Made by a program: the position numbers and the translations under genes. 64,000 nt of DNA from Stygiobacter sp. (GTDB lineage: Bacteria > Pseudomonadota > Alphaproteobacteria > Rhodospirillales > Magnetospirillaceae): contig VBWB01000002.1 of NCBI GenBank assembly GCA_006218045.1, positions 1 to 64,000 of the forward strand, written 5' to 3'. Under the pieces are notes generated by a model that saw only the letters and a program-made list of their open reading frames with translations, made no database searches and was not told the origin of the DNA. Below are positions 43,196 to 53,131 of the stretch, one piece after another (position 1 is the stretch's first letter; each line of letters opens with the position of its first letter).

Positions 43196-45163
43196 TTGCT
43201 TTTCCGTTTCATCGCAGCCCTGTTGGTGCTTGGCGTGTCCCTGGCGTTCACCCAGCCTGCCGCAGCCGATATCCCGGCGCGCGAGCGCAAATTGTACGAT
43301 CAGGTGTTCGCCGCCGCGCGGAAAGACCGTTTCGCCGAGGCGGAACGTCTGGCCATGCAGGCCTCTGACCGGCTGCTGCCCAAGCTGATCCGCTGGATGA
43401 CCTATGCCAATCCCAGGTCGGGCGCCAGTTTCGAGGAGATCGGCTCGTTCATCGATTCGTCGACCGACTGGCCGCTGATGAATTCTCTGCATCGTCGGGC
43501 GGAAGAAGCCATCGGCCCGGCCACCCCCGCCGATCACGTGCTCAATTGGTACAAACGCCGCGATCCGGTCACCGTCGACGGCGCCATGGCCCTGGCCAAG
43601 GCCTTGATCGGTGCCGGCCAGCAGGAGCGCGCGGTCGAGGTGCTGCGCAAGGCGTGGGTCGAAGGCGGATTCGGCACTATTCAGGAAAAGCAATTTCTCG
43701 ACCAGTTCGCTGATTACCTGCACCCGGACGATCATTGGCGCCGGCTCGACCGCCTGTTGTGGGACAAGCAGGACGGTCCGGTGCAGCACATGCTGCTGCG
43801 GGTAACGCCGGAACGCCGGCTGCTGGCCCAGGCGCGGCTGGCGCTGCAAGCCGGCAAGTCCGACCCCGAAGGCCTGATCGCCAAGGTGCCGAAGGAGTTG
43901 AAGAACGATCCCGGCCTGATCTATGACCGGGTGCGCTGGCGCCGGCAAAAGGACATGGACGAGGATGCCATCGATCTGTTGTCACACCCCGCCCGCAATC
44001 AGGTGCGCCCCGATTTGTGGTGGCAGGAACGCGGCATCCTGGCCCGGCGTGCCTTGCAAAAGGGGTTGATCTCGCGTGCCTATCAGATGGCCGCCGACCA
44101 TGCGCTTGCCGACGACAACGCCCAGTTCGCCGAGGCCGAGTTCCTGGCCGGCTGGATCGCGCTTCGTTTCCTTGACGACAAGGAAACGGCGGCGGTGCAC
44201 TTCCAGAAGCTGTGGGACAAGGTGACGACGCCTTTGACCCGGTCGCGCGCCGCCTATTGGGCCGGACGCACCGCCGAAGCCCGCGCCGACGTCAAGGGGG
44301 CCAAGGATTGGTACGGTCGTGGCGCCCAGTATTTCACCGCCTATTACGGCCAGTTGGCGGCATCGCGCCTGGACGATCATCATTGGCCATTGCCGCCCGA
44401 CCCCAAGGCCAACGCCGAGGAAATCAAGCGGTTTGAAAGCAGCGAGATGGTTCGCGCCACCCGCATCATGCTGGAGATGGGCGAGACCGAATATCTGCGC
44501 GCCTTCTTTCTGCGCTTGAACGAAGTGGCCGGATCTCCGGGCGAGCGGGCCTTGGTGGGCAAGCTGGCGCTGGAACAGGGCCGTAACGATCTGGCCGTCA
44601 CCATCGCTCGGCGCGCTGATCGTGAAAGCGTCTTCCTGGTCGGCGCCGGTTGGCCGGTGCCCCATATCGGGGTGGAAACCCGCCCGGAAAAGGCCCTGGT
44701 GTTGGCCCTGATCCGACAGGAATCCGGCTTCATGGAAGCGGTGCAGTCGCCGGTGGGGGCGCGTGGCCTGATGCAGTTGATGCCGGCCACCGCCAAGCAG
44801 GTGGCACGCGAAATAAAGGTCGCCTTCACTCCGTCGAAGCTGGACGATCCTGATTATAACATCCGCCTGGGCAGCGCCTATCTGGGCGACATGATCGACA
44901 ATTTCGAGGGCTCGTACGTCATGGCCCTGGCCGCCTATAATGCCGGCCCGGCCCGCGTGCGCCGTTGGGTCAAAGAATACGGCGATCCCCGCGACCCCAT
45001 TGTCGACGTCATCGACTGGATCGAGATGATCCCGTTCACCGAGACCAGGGGCTATGTGCAACGGGTGATGGAAAGCCTGTCCATCTATCGCCGCAAACTG
45101 GGACAGGTTGACGGAACCTCGTTTGAATCCGATCTGAAACGATGGGCACGCCGTTCGTCGTGA
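43196..45163 (+). CDS. slt: Soluble lytic murein transglycosylase Slt
   Basis: This enzyme cleaves peptidoglycan glycan strands with formation of 1,6-anhydromuramic acid. The 655-residue protein has a signal peptide (ending AAAD), a long helical superhelix and a C-terminal SLT domain. The catalytic glutamate is E509, in IRQESGFM, followed by GARGLMQLMPATA. I propose a TTG start at 43196, because GGGAGG lies seven bases before it and the signal peptide then begins MLFRFIAALLVLG. GTG 43181 and ATG 43052 are alternatives. Confidence 0.88.
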   Translation: MLFRFIAALLVLGVSLAFTQPAAADIPARERKLYDQVFAAARKDRFAEAERLAMQASDRLLPKLIRWMTYANPRSGASFEEIGSFIDSSTDWPLMNSLHRRAEEAIGPATPADHVLNWYKRRDPVTVDGAMALAKALIGAGQQERAVEVLRKAWVEGGFGTIQEKQFLDQFADYLHPDDHWRRLDRLLWDKQDGPVQHMLLRVTPERRLLAQARLALQAGKSDPEGLIAKVPKELKNDPGLIYDRVRWRRQKDMDEDAIDLLSHPARNQVRPDLWWQERGILARRALQKGLISRAYQMAADHALADDNAQFAEAEFLAGWIALRFLDDKETAAVHFQKLWDKVTTPLTRSRAAYWAGRTAEARADVKGAKDWYGRGAQYFTAYYGQLAASRLDDHHWPLPPDPKANAEEIKRFESSEMVRATRIMLEMGETEYLRAFFLRLNEVAGSPGERALVGKLALEQGRNDLAVTIARRADRESVFLVGAGWPVPHIGVETRPEKALVLALIRQESGFMEAVQSPVGARGLMQLMPATAKQVAREIKVAFTPSKLDDPDYNIRLGSAYLGDMIDNFEGSYVMALAAYNAGPARVRRWVKEYGDPRDPIVDVIDWIEMIPFTETRGYVQRVMESLSIYRRKLGQVDGTSFESDLKRWARRSS

Positions 45164-45240
45164 TTTTTCTAGTCTCTGCGCCATGGCGGCGGTATTTTCC
45201 CCGCGTCTTGCCGCACCTTGTTCAGTAAAGGTTGAATTAA

Positions 45241-47058
45241 ATGCCGGAATATCGCTCTCGTACCTCCACCCATGGCCGCAACATGTCGGGCGCCCGCGGC
45301 CTGTGGCGCGCCACCGGCATGAAGGACGAGGATTTCGGCAAGCCGATCATCGCCGTGGTCAATTCCTTCACCCAGTTCGTGCCCGGTCACGTGCACCTGA
45401 AGGATCTGGGCCAGATGGTCGCGCGCGAGATCGAGGGTGCCGGCGGCATCGCCAAGGAGTTCAACACCATCGCCATCGATGACGGAATCGCCATGGGCCA
45501 TGCCGGCATGCTTTATTCGCTGCCGTCGCGCGAGATCATCGCCGATTCGGTGGAATACATGTGCAACGCCCACACCGCCGACGCCATGGTATGCATTTCC
45601 AATTGCGACAAGATCACGCCCGGCATGCTGATGGCGGCGTTGCGGCTGAACATCCCGGCGGTGTTCGTTTCCGGTGGGCCGATGGAAGCGGGCAAGGTGG
45701 TCTATCAGGGCGAAACCCATGCCGTCGATCTGATCGACGCCATGATCAAGGGTGCCGACAAGAACGTTTCCGACGAAGAGGCCATGGCCTTCGAGCGCGA
45801 AAGCTGCCCCACCTGCGGCTCGTGCTCGGGTATGTTCACCGCCAATTCCATGAACTGTCTGACCGAGGCCTTGGGCCTGTCGCTGCCCGGCAACGGCACC
45901 GTGGTCGCCACCCATGCCGACCGTAAGGAGCTGTTCCTGGAAGCCGGGCGCCGCATCGTCGCCATCACCCGGGCCTATTACGAACAGGACGACCAATCGG
46001 TATTGCCGCGTTCGCTCGCCACCTTCAAGGCGTTTGAAAACGCCATGACCCTGGATATCGCCATGGGCGGTTCGACCAACACGGTCTTGCATCTGTTGGC
46101 CGCCGCCCAGGAAGCCGGTGTGGATTTCACCATGGCCGATATCGACCGCCTCAGCCGCCGCGTGCCCTGCCTGTGCAAGGTCGCCCCCAATATCGCCGAC
46201 GTCCACATCGAGGACGTGCACCGCGCCGGCGGCATCATGTCGATCTTGGGTCAGTTGGAACGGGCCGGCCTACTGCATGCCGATTGCGGCACCGTGCATT
46301 CCGGCACCATGGCGCAGGCCCTGGCCAAGTGGGATATCAGCCGCTCCAACGATGCCAGTGTGCAGGACTTCTTCCGTGCCGCCCCCGGCGGCGTGCGTAC
46401 CACCGAGGCGTTCAGTCAGTCCAAGCGCTGGGACGCCCTGGACACCGACCGGGAAAAAGGCATCATCCGCTCCGCTGGCGCGGCCTTCTCCAAGGATGGC
46501 GGCTTGGCCGTGCTGTTCGGCAACATTGCCCTCGACGGCTGCATCGTCAAGACCGCCGGCGTCGACGAATCCAACCTGACCTTCACCGGTCCGGCGGTGA
46601 TCTGTGAAAGCCAGGACGAGGCGGTGGCCAGGATTTTGGGCGGTGCGGTCAAGGAAGGCGACGTGGTCATCGTCCGCTATGAAGGCCCCAAGGGCGGCCC
46701 CGGCATGCAGGAAATGCTCAAGAAATGCGCCCTGATCACCGATGGTCGCTTTTCGGGCGGCACCTCGGGCCTGTCCATCGGCCATGCCTCACCGGAAGCC
46801 GCCGAGGGCGGCGCCATCGGTCTGGTGCAGGAAGGCGACATCATCGTCATCGACATCCCCAATCGCGTCATCAAGGTCGACGTCTCCGACGACGAACTGG
46901 CCAAGCGCCGGGCGGAAATGGAAGCCCGTGGAGCCAAAGCCTGGAAGCCGGTGGACCGCGACCGTCCGGTCAGCCCGGCGTTGCGTGCCTATGCCGCCAT
47001 GACCACCTCGGCCGCCCGCGGTGCCGTGCGCGACGTTTCGCAGCTCGAACGGTCGTAA
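45241..47058 (+). CDS. ilvD: Dihydroxy-acid dehydratase IlvD
   Basis: This iron-sulfur enzyme converts 2,3-dihydroxy-acids to 2-keto acids in branched-chain amino acid synthesis. The 605-residue protein has C122 (in [10 protein letters not shown]) and C195 (in [14 protein letters not shown]). The third cysteine, found in [2Fe-2S] homologues, is absent. [13 protein letters not shown] is present instead, so it is of the oxygen-sensitive E. coli [4Fe-4S] type. AAAGG precedes the ATG. It depends on the ISC and ErpA proteins encoded in this window. Confidence 0.95.
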   Translation: MPEYRSRTSTHGRNMSGARGLWRATGMKDEDFGKPIIAVVNSFTQFVPGHVHLKDLGQMVAREIEGAGGIAKEFNTIAIDDGIAMGHAGMLYSLPSREIIADSVEYMCNAHTADAMVCISNCDKITPGMLMAALRLNIPAVFVSGGPMEAGKVVYQGETHAVDLIDAMIKGADKNVSDEEAMAFERESCPTCGSCSGMFTANSMNCLTEALGLSLPGNGTVVATHADRKELFLEAGRRIVAITRAYYEQDDQSVLPRSLATFKAFENAMTLDIAMGGSTNTVLHLLAAAQEAGVDFTMADIDRLSRRVPCLCKVAPNIADVHIEDVHRAGGIMSILGQLERAGLLHADCGTVHSGTMAQALAKWDISRSNDASVQDFFRAAPGGVRTTEAFSQSKRWDALDTDREKGIIRSAGAAFSKDGGLAVLFGNIALDGCIVKTAGVDESNLTFTGPAVICESQDEAVARILGGAVKEGDVVIVRYEGPKGGPGMQEMLKKCALITDGRFSGGTSGLSIGHASPEAAEGGAIGLVQEGDIIVIDIPNRVIKVDVSDDELAKRRAEMEARGAKAWKPVDRDRPVSPALRAYAAMTTSAARGAVRDVSQLERS

Positions 47059-47082
47059 GGGCAGAGGCGGGAGGGCCGTTTC

Positions 47083-47934
47083 ATGGCCACCATCACCTGG
47101 AACCCGATGATGAGCGTCGGCGTCCCTATCTTGGACGCCGACCATCGGACCCTGGTGGGGTTGATCAACGACCTGCACCATTCCGTCGGCGATGACGAGG
47201 AATACGCCACCTTGGGCAGCGTGTTGAAGGCGCTGCAGGAATATGCCGATCACCATTTCGCCCGCGAGGAACGGGTGATGGAGATTTGCCGCTATCCGTC
47301 GATGGAGGTGCATCGGCGCATGCACCAGCGCCTGTCCCGGCAGGTGAGCGACCTGAAAAACGGTTACGACACCGATCGCACGGCGGTGCGGGCCAAGGAT
47401 TGCCTGGATTTCCTGCATAAATGGCTGATTGAGCATATCTGTTCGACCGATATGGATTATCGTTCGTGGGTGATCGGTCGCGGCGAATCCCTGAGCGAGG
47501 CGGAAGCCCTGTCCTTGACCGGCCCCAAGACCAGTGCCAGCCTGGATTGGCGGCAATTGAGGGTGCTGGTGGTCGACGACAACCAGAACTTCGCCCAGGT
47601 GCTGCGCACCATTCTGGAAGGAGTCGGCGTCACCACTATCGGCGTCGCGGTGGATTTGGACGCGGCCAAGACCCGGTTGCAGGCTTCGGTCGTCGATGTG
47701 GTGGTTACCGACTGGCATGTGGGGGCGGAAAGCGGCCTGGATCTGGTGGCGTGGATCAGGCGCCAGCCGGCCTTGGCTCCTCTGCCGGTGCTGGTGCTGT
47801 CGGGGCATGAACGCATCGCCAATCGCGACGTGGCCCTGGTCGCCGGCGCCGATGAATTCATGGAAAAGCCCATTTCCGCCCGTGGCTTGCTGATTTGCCT
47901 GTCGCGGTTGATGCGCAAGGATAAACCCGCATGA
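47083..47934 (+). CDS. Hemerythrin-response receiver fusion protein
   Basis: This is a 283-residue protein with an unusual architecture. Residues about 10-130 form a bacteriohemerythrin domain with all seven diiron ligands: H21, H58, E62, H77, H81, H118 and D123. Residues about 158-280 form a receiver domain with D165, D166, the phosphoacceptor D210, S240 and K262. No DNA-binding or enzymatic output follows. It can plausibly join oxygen or nitric oxide sensing to a phosphorelay. It overlaps the next gene by ATGA and lies 24 bases after ilvD. Confidence 0.9.
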   Translation: MATITWNPMMSVGVPILDADHRTLVGLINDLHHSVGDDEEYATLGSVLKALQEYADHHFAREERVMEICRYPSMEVHRRMHQRLSRQVSDLKNGYDTDRTAVRAKDCLDFLHKWLIEHICSTDMDYRSWVIGRGESLSEAEALSLTGPKTSASLDWRQLRVLVVDDNQNFAQVLRTILEGVGVTTIGVAVDLDAAKTRLQASVVDVVVTDWHVGAESGLDLVAWIRRQPALAPLPVLVLSGHERIANRDVALVAGADEFMEKPISARGLLICLSRLMRKDKPA

Positions 47935-49127
47935 CTGAATCCTATAGTGATCTGGTGATTGAGGGGCGCTTGCCCACCTTGGTCCATCCCATGCCCGATC
48001 TGCTGGATAAATCGGCGGAACAGGTGCTGGCCGCCTTCCGTGACAGCCAGCGCTCTGATTTTTCCGCCATCATCGGCGACGTCAACCGCCCCGGCACGGT
48101 TCTGCATCAGGTCTTCGCCGAATTGACGCAGCGGGCGGCAGCGGACAATCCGTTCCACCGGGTGGCGCTGTTTCGCGACGGTGCTTTGGAACGCATGTTC
48201 CTGGATTTGCATGACCATGTGATGAGCCATCCGGTCTGGCGTCATCCGTTTTTCGTCCGCGTCTTCACCGGTGGCATCGATGTGGACGGGCTGCGTCGCT
48301 TTTCCACCAGCTATTTCAACCAGATCAAGAACACCCGCCAATGCGTGGCCATGGCCATCGGTCGTTTTCACGGCCTGATGGATTTGCCTTATGGCGGCTT
48401 GAACGAAAGGGTGGCCGAGATCACCCAGGTGTCCCTGGCCCAATTGGTCGCCGACGAATACGGCGTCGGTTCGCACGATGTCGAGGATTACCCTGATCTG
48501 GGTCATCTTTTCCGTTCGCGCACCCATATCGTCCTGTACCGGCAATTGTTCGAGGGCCTGGGCATCGCCGCCGATGACCAGGATCAACCCATGCTGTGGG
48601 GCGTCGCCGATAATGTGCTGATCCAACGGCTGGTGGCCGGCGACCCGGCTTTTTCACCGCTGGAGGCCTTGTCTTCGGTCGGCCTGGGCATGGAATGGGG
48701 GGTGCCGGAATTCTTCTCGCTGCTGCTGGGCGGCATGATCCGGGTGGGGATGCGGGACAAGCTGACGTTGACGGCCCGCGACCTGGAAGTGTTCATCGCC
48801 CATGTGCGCTATGACGTGCTGCACGCCGTGTCGGTGATGCTGGTCACCAGCTTGCACATGAAGGACGATGCGGATGTGGCGGTGGTGAAGAACGCCTGCA
48901 ATACCCTGATGGCCGGACGCTATGGAATGATGGGCGACGTTTACGCCCATGTCTTTGGCGAAAGCTGCCCCGGTCTGGCCGAAATCGGCCTGGAGCCGCG
49001 TTATCAGTTGACCGATCGCCGCATGGAAACCGCCTTGCGGGCGGCGCGGCAAACCATCGCCGCCAAACGCGTGGTGCGGGGCGATGATTACCGCGCCCGC
49101 ACCGATATGGCCCTGGTCTTCGCCTGA
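47931..49127 (+). CDS. Heme-oxygenase-like diiron protein
   Basis: This is a 398-residue cytoplasmic protein whose core (about residues 80-300) resembles the heme-oxygenase-like iron-containing redox enzyme family (PF14518 type). It has the alternating E/H/D pattern in FFVRVFTGG, NQIKNTRQ, ADEYGVGSHD and WGVPEFF. Members known from other organisms use a diiron centre for oxidative reactions. The substrate here is unknown. It starts inside the hemerythrin-receiver gene (ATGA), so the two are probably made in step. The gene ends next to the convergent fpr gene. Confidence 0.65.
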   Translation: MTESYSDLVIEGRLPTLVHPMPDLLDKSAEQVLAAFRDSQRSDFSAIIGDVNRPGTVLHQVFAELTQRAAADNPFHRVALFRDGALERMFLDLHDHVMSHPVWRHPFFVRVFTGGIDVDGLRRFSTSYFNQIKNTRQCVAMAIGRFHGLMDLPYGGLNERVAEITQVSLAQLVADEYGVGSHDVEDYPDLGHLFRSRTHIVLYRQLFEGLGIAADDQDQPMLWGVADNVLIQRLVAGDPAFSPLEALSSVGLGMEWGVPEFFSLLLGGMIRVGMRDKLTLTARDLEVFIAHVRYDVLHAVSVMLVTSLHMKDDADVAVVKNACNTLMAGRYGMMGDVYAHVFGESCPGLAEIGLEPRYQLTDRRMETALRAARQTIAAKRVVRGDDYRARTDMALVFA

Positions 49128-49131
49128 GGGA

Positions 49132-49905
49132 TTACTTCTCGGCGAAGGCCTTTTCGATGACGTAATCGCCGGCCCCGGCATGGCTGCCCTGGTTGAAGCC
49201 GATGCCGTCCAGGTGGTCGGCCAGTTCGTTCATCATGTTGGGATTGCCGCAGATCATGATGCGGTCTTCCTCGCGGTTGAGCTGGGGCAATCCCAGATCG
49301 GTGAACAGCTTGCCCGATTTGACCAGATCGGTGATACGGCCCTGGTTGCGGAAATCCTCACGCGTCACCGTCGGGTAATAGACCAGCTTGTGGCGGGCTT
49401 CGTCGCCGAAGAATTCGTTCTTCGGCAGTTCCTCGGTGATGAAATCCACATAGACCAGATCGTGGATGAAGCGCACGCCATGGACCAGGATCACTTGGTC
49501 GAAGCGTTCATACACTTCCGGATCCTTGATCAGCGACAGGAAGGGGGCCAAGCCGGTGCCGGTGGACAGCAGGTAAAGGCGCTTGCCCGGCAGCAGGTTG
49601 GGTAGAACCAGGGTGCCGGTGGTCTTCTTGTTGACCAAGATGGTGTCGCCCGGCTTGATGTGCTGCAAGCGCGAGGTCAACGGGCCGTTAGGCACCTTGA
49701 TCGACAGAAACTCCAGGTGTTCCTCGTAATTGGCGCTGACCATGGAATAGGCGCGCATCAGCGGCTTGCCGTCCACCATCAGGCCGATCATGGCGAACTG
49801 GCCGTTTTCAAACCGGAAGCCGGGATCGCGGTTCAATTTCAAGGTGAACAGGGAATCCGTCCAGTGATGGACGTCCAGAACCGTCTTTTCCAGAATGTTC
49901 GACAT
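49132..49905 (-). CDS. fpr: Ferredoxin-NADP+ reductase
   Basis: This flavoenzyme moves electrons between NADPH and ferredoxin or flavodoxin. The 257-residue protein is of the bacterial class II type. Its FAD-binding motif is RAYSMVSA, its pyrophosphate motif STGTGLAPF and its NADP motif CGNPNMM. It ends IEKAFAEK as in proteobacterial Fpr. I chose ATG 49905, preceded by AAAGG. It could reduce the Fdx made by the isc operon. The spacer upstream (49906-50038) is markedly AT-rich. Confidence 0.93.
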   Translation of the reverse strand: MSNILEKTVLDVHHWTDSLFTLKLNRDPGFRFENGQFAMIGLMVDGKPLMRAYSMVSANYEEHLEFLSIKVPNGPLTSRLQHIKPGDTILVNKKTTGTLVLPNLLPGKRLYLLSTGTGLAPFLSLIKDPEVYERFDQVILVHGVRFIHDLVYVDFITEELPKNEFFGDEARHKLVYYPTVTREDFRNQGRITDLVKSGKLFTDLGLPQLNREEDRIMICGNPNMMNELADHLDGIGFNQGSHAGAGDYVIEKAFAEK

Positions 49906-50038
49906 GGACCTTTGCTCGTCTGACCAGAGTAACACCAATGGCGCGCCGCAATATGGCGGAACTCTTATCTACATAGCGCCTCGATGACAAAACATCAAGA
50001 TAAATGTAGTTTCTATATTTATAACATATATTTTTCGT

Positions 50039-50809
50039 TCAATTGAGCTCGACCCAGATGGGGGTATGGTCGCTGGCTTTTTCCCGCCCGCGCGGTTCCT
50101 TGTCGATGTCGCAGGCGGCCAGCCGGTCGGCGGCGGCGGGCGACAGCAGGAAATGGTCGATGCGCAGGCCGTTGCCGCGCGGCCATGCCCCCGCCTGATA
50201 ATCCCAGAAGGTATAAAGACCGGGCTCGGGGTGCAGGGCGCGGAAGGCCTCGGTCAGGCCGAGATGGCACAGTTCGCGGAACAAGGCGCGGCTTTCCGGG
50301 CGGCACAGGGCGTCGTCGGCCCAGCCCGCCGGGTCATAGACGTCGGCATCGGTGGGGCAGATGTTGTAATCGCCGCCGAGGACGAAGGGCATGCCCTGGT
50401 CCAGCAGGGTCTTGGTGTGGTTGATCAACCGGCGCATCCAGCGCAATTTGTAATCGAACTTTTCCCCCGGGCAGGGATTGCCGTTGGGCAGGTAGAGGGA
50501 GGCGATGCGCAAGCCCCCCATATCGGCCTGGATGTAGCGGGCCTGTTCGTCCGTTTCGTCGCCGGGCAGGCGGGTCCGGACGTTGTCCAGCGGCTGGCGC
50601 GACAAGATGGCGACGCCGTTATAGGATTTCTGCCCATGCACGGCCACTTGCCAGCCGGCGGATTGGAAGTCCAAGGTGGGAAAACCATCGTCCTGGCATT
50701 TGATTTCCTGCAACAGCACCACATCGGGCTTGGCGGATTGCAACCAATCCATCACGTTGGGCAGGCGGGCTTTGACCGAATTGATGTTCCAGGTGGCGAT
50801 GCGGACCAT
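50039..50809 (-). CDS. xth: Exodeoxyribonuclease III
   Basis: This is the AP endonuclease and 3' exonuclease of base excision repair. The 256-residue protein shows the EEP-family motifs IATWNINSVKARLP, LLQEIKCQD (catalytic E), GGDYNICPTDADVYDP and the end DHTPIWVEL. The start ATG overlaps, on the opposite strand, the start of the HExxH protein gene at 50811, so the two genes have no spacer at all. GAGG precedes the ATG. Confidence 0.94.
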   Translation of the reverse strand: MVRIATWNINSVKARLPNVMDWLQSAKPDVVLLQEIKCQDDGFPTLDFQSAGWQVAVHGQKSYNGVAILSRQPLDNVRTRLPGDETDEQARYIQADMGGLRIASLYLPNGNPCPGEKFDYKLRWMRRLINHTKTLLDQGMPFVLGGDYNICPTDADVYDPAGWADDALCRPESRALFRELCHLGLTEAFRALHPEPGLYTFWDYQAGAWPRGNGLRIDHFLLSPAAADRLAACDIDKEPRGREKASDHTPIWVELN

Positions 50810-50810
50810 G

Positions 50811-51470
50811 ATGCCTCGGTGGTGGGTGACGGGATTGGCTGTGGTTGGGTTGGTTTTGGCATGGGGACCGGCCTGGGCGCAATCCTGTCCGCCCATGCCC
50901 AAACCCACTTATGGTCTGCAATTGGATCACGGCAGCCCGGTTTACCGCAATGACCGCTCGCGCGCCGAGGTGTCGCGGTTGGCCGGCCCCGGTCTGCCCG
51001 GTTACAGCCAACAAGGCTTGACCCACTCGGAAGCCGAATTTTCGCTGACCATCACCGTCAATGCCGCAATGCTGGAGCCGGGCCGTATCTGCGTGGCCCT
51101 AAGCGAGGCCAGGGGGCTATGGCGCCTGAGCAGGCTGGAAGTGGACATCGTGCGCGAACACCCGCCCGGAACCTGCCCGCACGCGGTGATCCGCGCCCAC
51201 GAGGACCAGCACGTGGCCATGGCGCAACGCATGTTCATTCGCCATGCCGGTGCCATCCGCGCCCGGCTGGGGCAATTGGTGGCGCAATCGCGGCCATCCA
51301 TCACCGCCTTGGCCCCGGCCCAGGCGACGCAAGTGCTGCGCGATCAGTTGATGGCGGGACTCAAGACGACGCTGGCGGCGTTCGAGCGGGACCTCGCCCG
51401 CGCCAACGCCGCCATCGATACACCGCGGAACTATAAGGCGGAAACCGCCAAATGCCCGCATTGGCAATGA
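50811..51470 (+). CDS. Secreted protein with HExxH motif (putative DUF922-like metalloprotease)
   Basis: This 219-residue protein has a signal peptide (ending AWAQS near residue 24) and a HEDQH motif at residues 130-134. The motif fits the zinc-binding HExxH of gluzincin-type proteases and sits in AVIRAHEDQHVAMAQRMF, as in DUF922-like secreted proteins. A third ligand is not obvious. The start is ambiguous, since ATG 50808 and 50811 are adjacent; AGGTGG lies about 14 bases upstream. Activity is inferred. Confidence 0.6.
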   Translation: MPRWWVTGLAVVGLVLAWGPAWAQSCPPMPKPTYGLQLDHGSPVYRNDRSRAEVSRLAGPGLPGYSQQGLTHSEAEFSLTITVNAAMLEPGRICVALSEARGLWRLSRLEVDIVREHPPGTCPHAVIRAHEDQHVAMAQRMFIRHAGAIRARLGQLVAQSRPSITALAPAQATQVLRDQLMAGLKTTLAAFERDLARANAAIDTPRNYKAETAKCPHWQ

Positions 51471-51471
51471 G

Positions 51472-51801
51472 CTACATAGAGAAGCTGGTGCCGCAGCCGC
51501 AGGTCGAGGTGGCTTGCGGATTGCGGAACTGGAAGCTGGCGCCCATCAGATCCTCGACGAAATCCACCTCGGTGCCATCCAGCAGATCGAGCGAGGTCTG
51601 ATCGACCACCAGCTTGACGCCGTGATGCTCGGTGACGACATCGTCTTCGCCGGTCTTGTCGTCCAGCTCGATATTGTATTGAAAGCCGGAACAGCCGCCG
51701 CCGGAAACGGCCAGGCGCAGCATCATGTTGGGCTTGCCCTCCATGGCGATCAGGGCTTGAACGCGCTGGGCGGCGCTTTCGGTCAGGATGACGTTGGACA
51801 T
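51472..51801 (-). CDS. erpA: A-type iron-sulfur insertion protein ErpA
   Basis: This carrier delivers clusters to apo-enzymes. The 109-residue protein has the three cysteines C37 (in GGGCSGFQY), C101 and C103 (in CGCGTSFSM). The motif GGGCSGFQYN and the end TCGCGTSF favour ErpA over IscA. GAGG precedes the ATG at 51801. It is convergent with the HExxH gene (a single base apart) and divergent from dgt. It is separate from the isc operon, so it is presumably controlled on its own. Confidence 0.9.
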   Translation of the reverse strand: MSNVILTESAAQRVQALIAMEGKPNMMLRLAVSGGGCSGFQYNIELDDKTGEDDVVTEHHGVKLVVDQTSLDLLDGTEVDFVEDLMGASFQFRNPQATSTCGCGTSFSM

Positions 51802-51928
51802 GGATGAACCTCGATTGCGATGTGGCTGGCCCGGCGGAATTGGAAACAGCTTAGCATACGCAATATGGTGGGTGGTAGCCGAAGGGCAAGAGGTTGCGTT
51901 CGGGCCATGTGGGCGGTAGTGTCCGGGC

Positions 51929-53131
51929 ATGAGCGAACATTTGTCGTCCCGATCCGCAATCCTGGCTCCTTTCGCCTGCCGGCCCGAGGATTCGCGCGGG
52001 CGTCTTCACGCCGAGCCGGAAAGCGGTACCCGCTCGCCGTTTCAGCGCGACCGTGACCGCATCATCCATTCCGCCGCCTTCCGCCGGCTGCAGTACAAGA
52101 CCCAGGTTTTCGTCTATCACGAAGGCGACAATTTCCGCACCCGCCTGACCCATTCGCTGGAAGTGTCGCAGATCGCGCGCTCCATCGCCCGCGTGCTGGG
52201 GCTGGAAGAGGATATGGCCGAATCCCTGGCCCTGGCCCATGATCTGGGGCACACCCCCTTCGGTCATGCCGGCGAGGATGCGTTGCAAGATGTGCTGTCG
52301 GCCTTTGGTGGCTTCGACCACAACGCCCAATCGCTCAGGATCGTCACCAAGCTCGAGCGCCGCTACATCGCATTCGACGGCCTCAACCTGACCTGGGAAA
52401 CCCTGGAAGGGCTGGTCAAGCATAACGGCCCGCTGATCGGGCCGCAGGCCTGCCCGCGTGAGGATGATTTACCCGGGGCGATCACCGAATACGTCGCCCG
52501 CCACGACCTGGAACTGGACAGTTTCGCCAGCGCCGAGGCGCAAGCCGCCGCTCTGTCCGACGACATCGCCTATAACAACCACGACATCGATGACGGCCTG
52601 CGTGCCGGTCTGTTCACCATCAAGGATCTGGCCGACGTGCCCTTGGTCGGCCCGGTGTTTCATGCGGTGATGCAGGAACATCCCGATGCCGATATCAGCC
52701 TGCATATCCATGAAGCGGTGCGGCGCATGATCGGCATGATGATCCTGGATTGCATCGCCGAAACCAAGCGCCGCATCGCTGATTTCGCCCCCCGATCGGT
52801 CGACGACGTGCGCCGGCTGAAGGTGCCGTTGGTGTCGTTCTCGGACGAGATGCGGGCCAATGACCGCGCCTTGAAGAAATTCCTGTTCCCCAACATGTAC
52901 CGCCACTTCACCGTTAACCGCATGACCAGCAAGGGGCGGCGGGTGGTGAAGGATCTGTTCAATCTGCTGTTCGCCGAGCCGGGCTGTCTGCCGCCGGAAT
53001 GGCGCCGCCTGACCGATGGTGCCGGTACCGCCAAGACCGCCCGCGTGGTCGGCGATTACATCGCCGGCATGACCGACCGTTTCGCCCTGGACGAGCACCG
53101 CCGTCTGTTTGACATGCAAGAGAAGCCCTGA
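51929..53131 (+). CDS. dgt: dGTP triphosphohydrolase-like protein
   Basis: This HD-domain enzyme splits deoxynucleoside triphosphates to the nucleoside and tripolyphosphate. The 400-residue protein has the HD ligands in [16 protein letters not shown] and [19 protein letters not shown], and a distal [17 protein letters not shown] motif. It is of the short type found in alphaproteobacteria (deoxyguanosinetriphosphate triphosphohydrolase-like). argS starts immediately after the stop codon. Confidence 0.92.
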   Translation: MSEHLSSRSAILAPFACRPEDSRGRLHAEPESGTRSPFQRDRDRIIHSAAFRRLQYKTQVFVYHEGDNFRTRLTHSLEVSQIARSIARVLGLEEDMAESLALAHDLGHTPFGHAGEDALQDVLSAFGGFDHNAQSLRIVTKLERRYIAFDGLNLTWETLEGLVKHNGPLIGPQACPREDDLPGAITEYVARHDLELDSFASAEAQAAALSDDIAYNNHDIDDGLRAGLFTIKDLADVPLVGPVFHAVMQEHPDADISLHIHEAVRRMIGMMILDCIAETKRRIADFAPRSVDDVRRLKVPLVSFSDEMRANDRALKKFLFPNMYRHFTVNRMTSKGRRVVKDLFNLLFAEPGCLPPEWRRLTDGAGTAKTARVVGDYIAGMTDRFALDEHRRLFDMQEKP

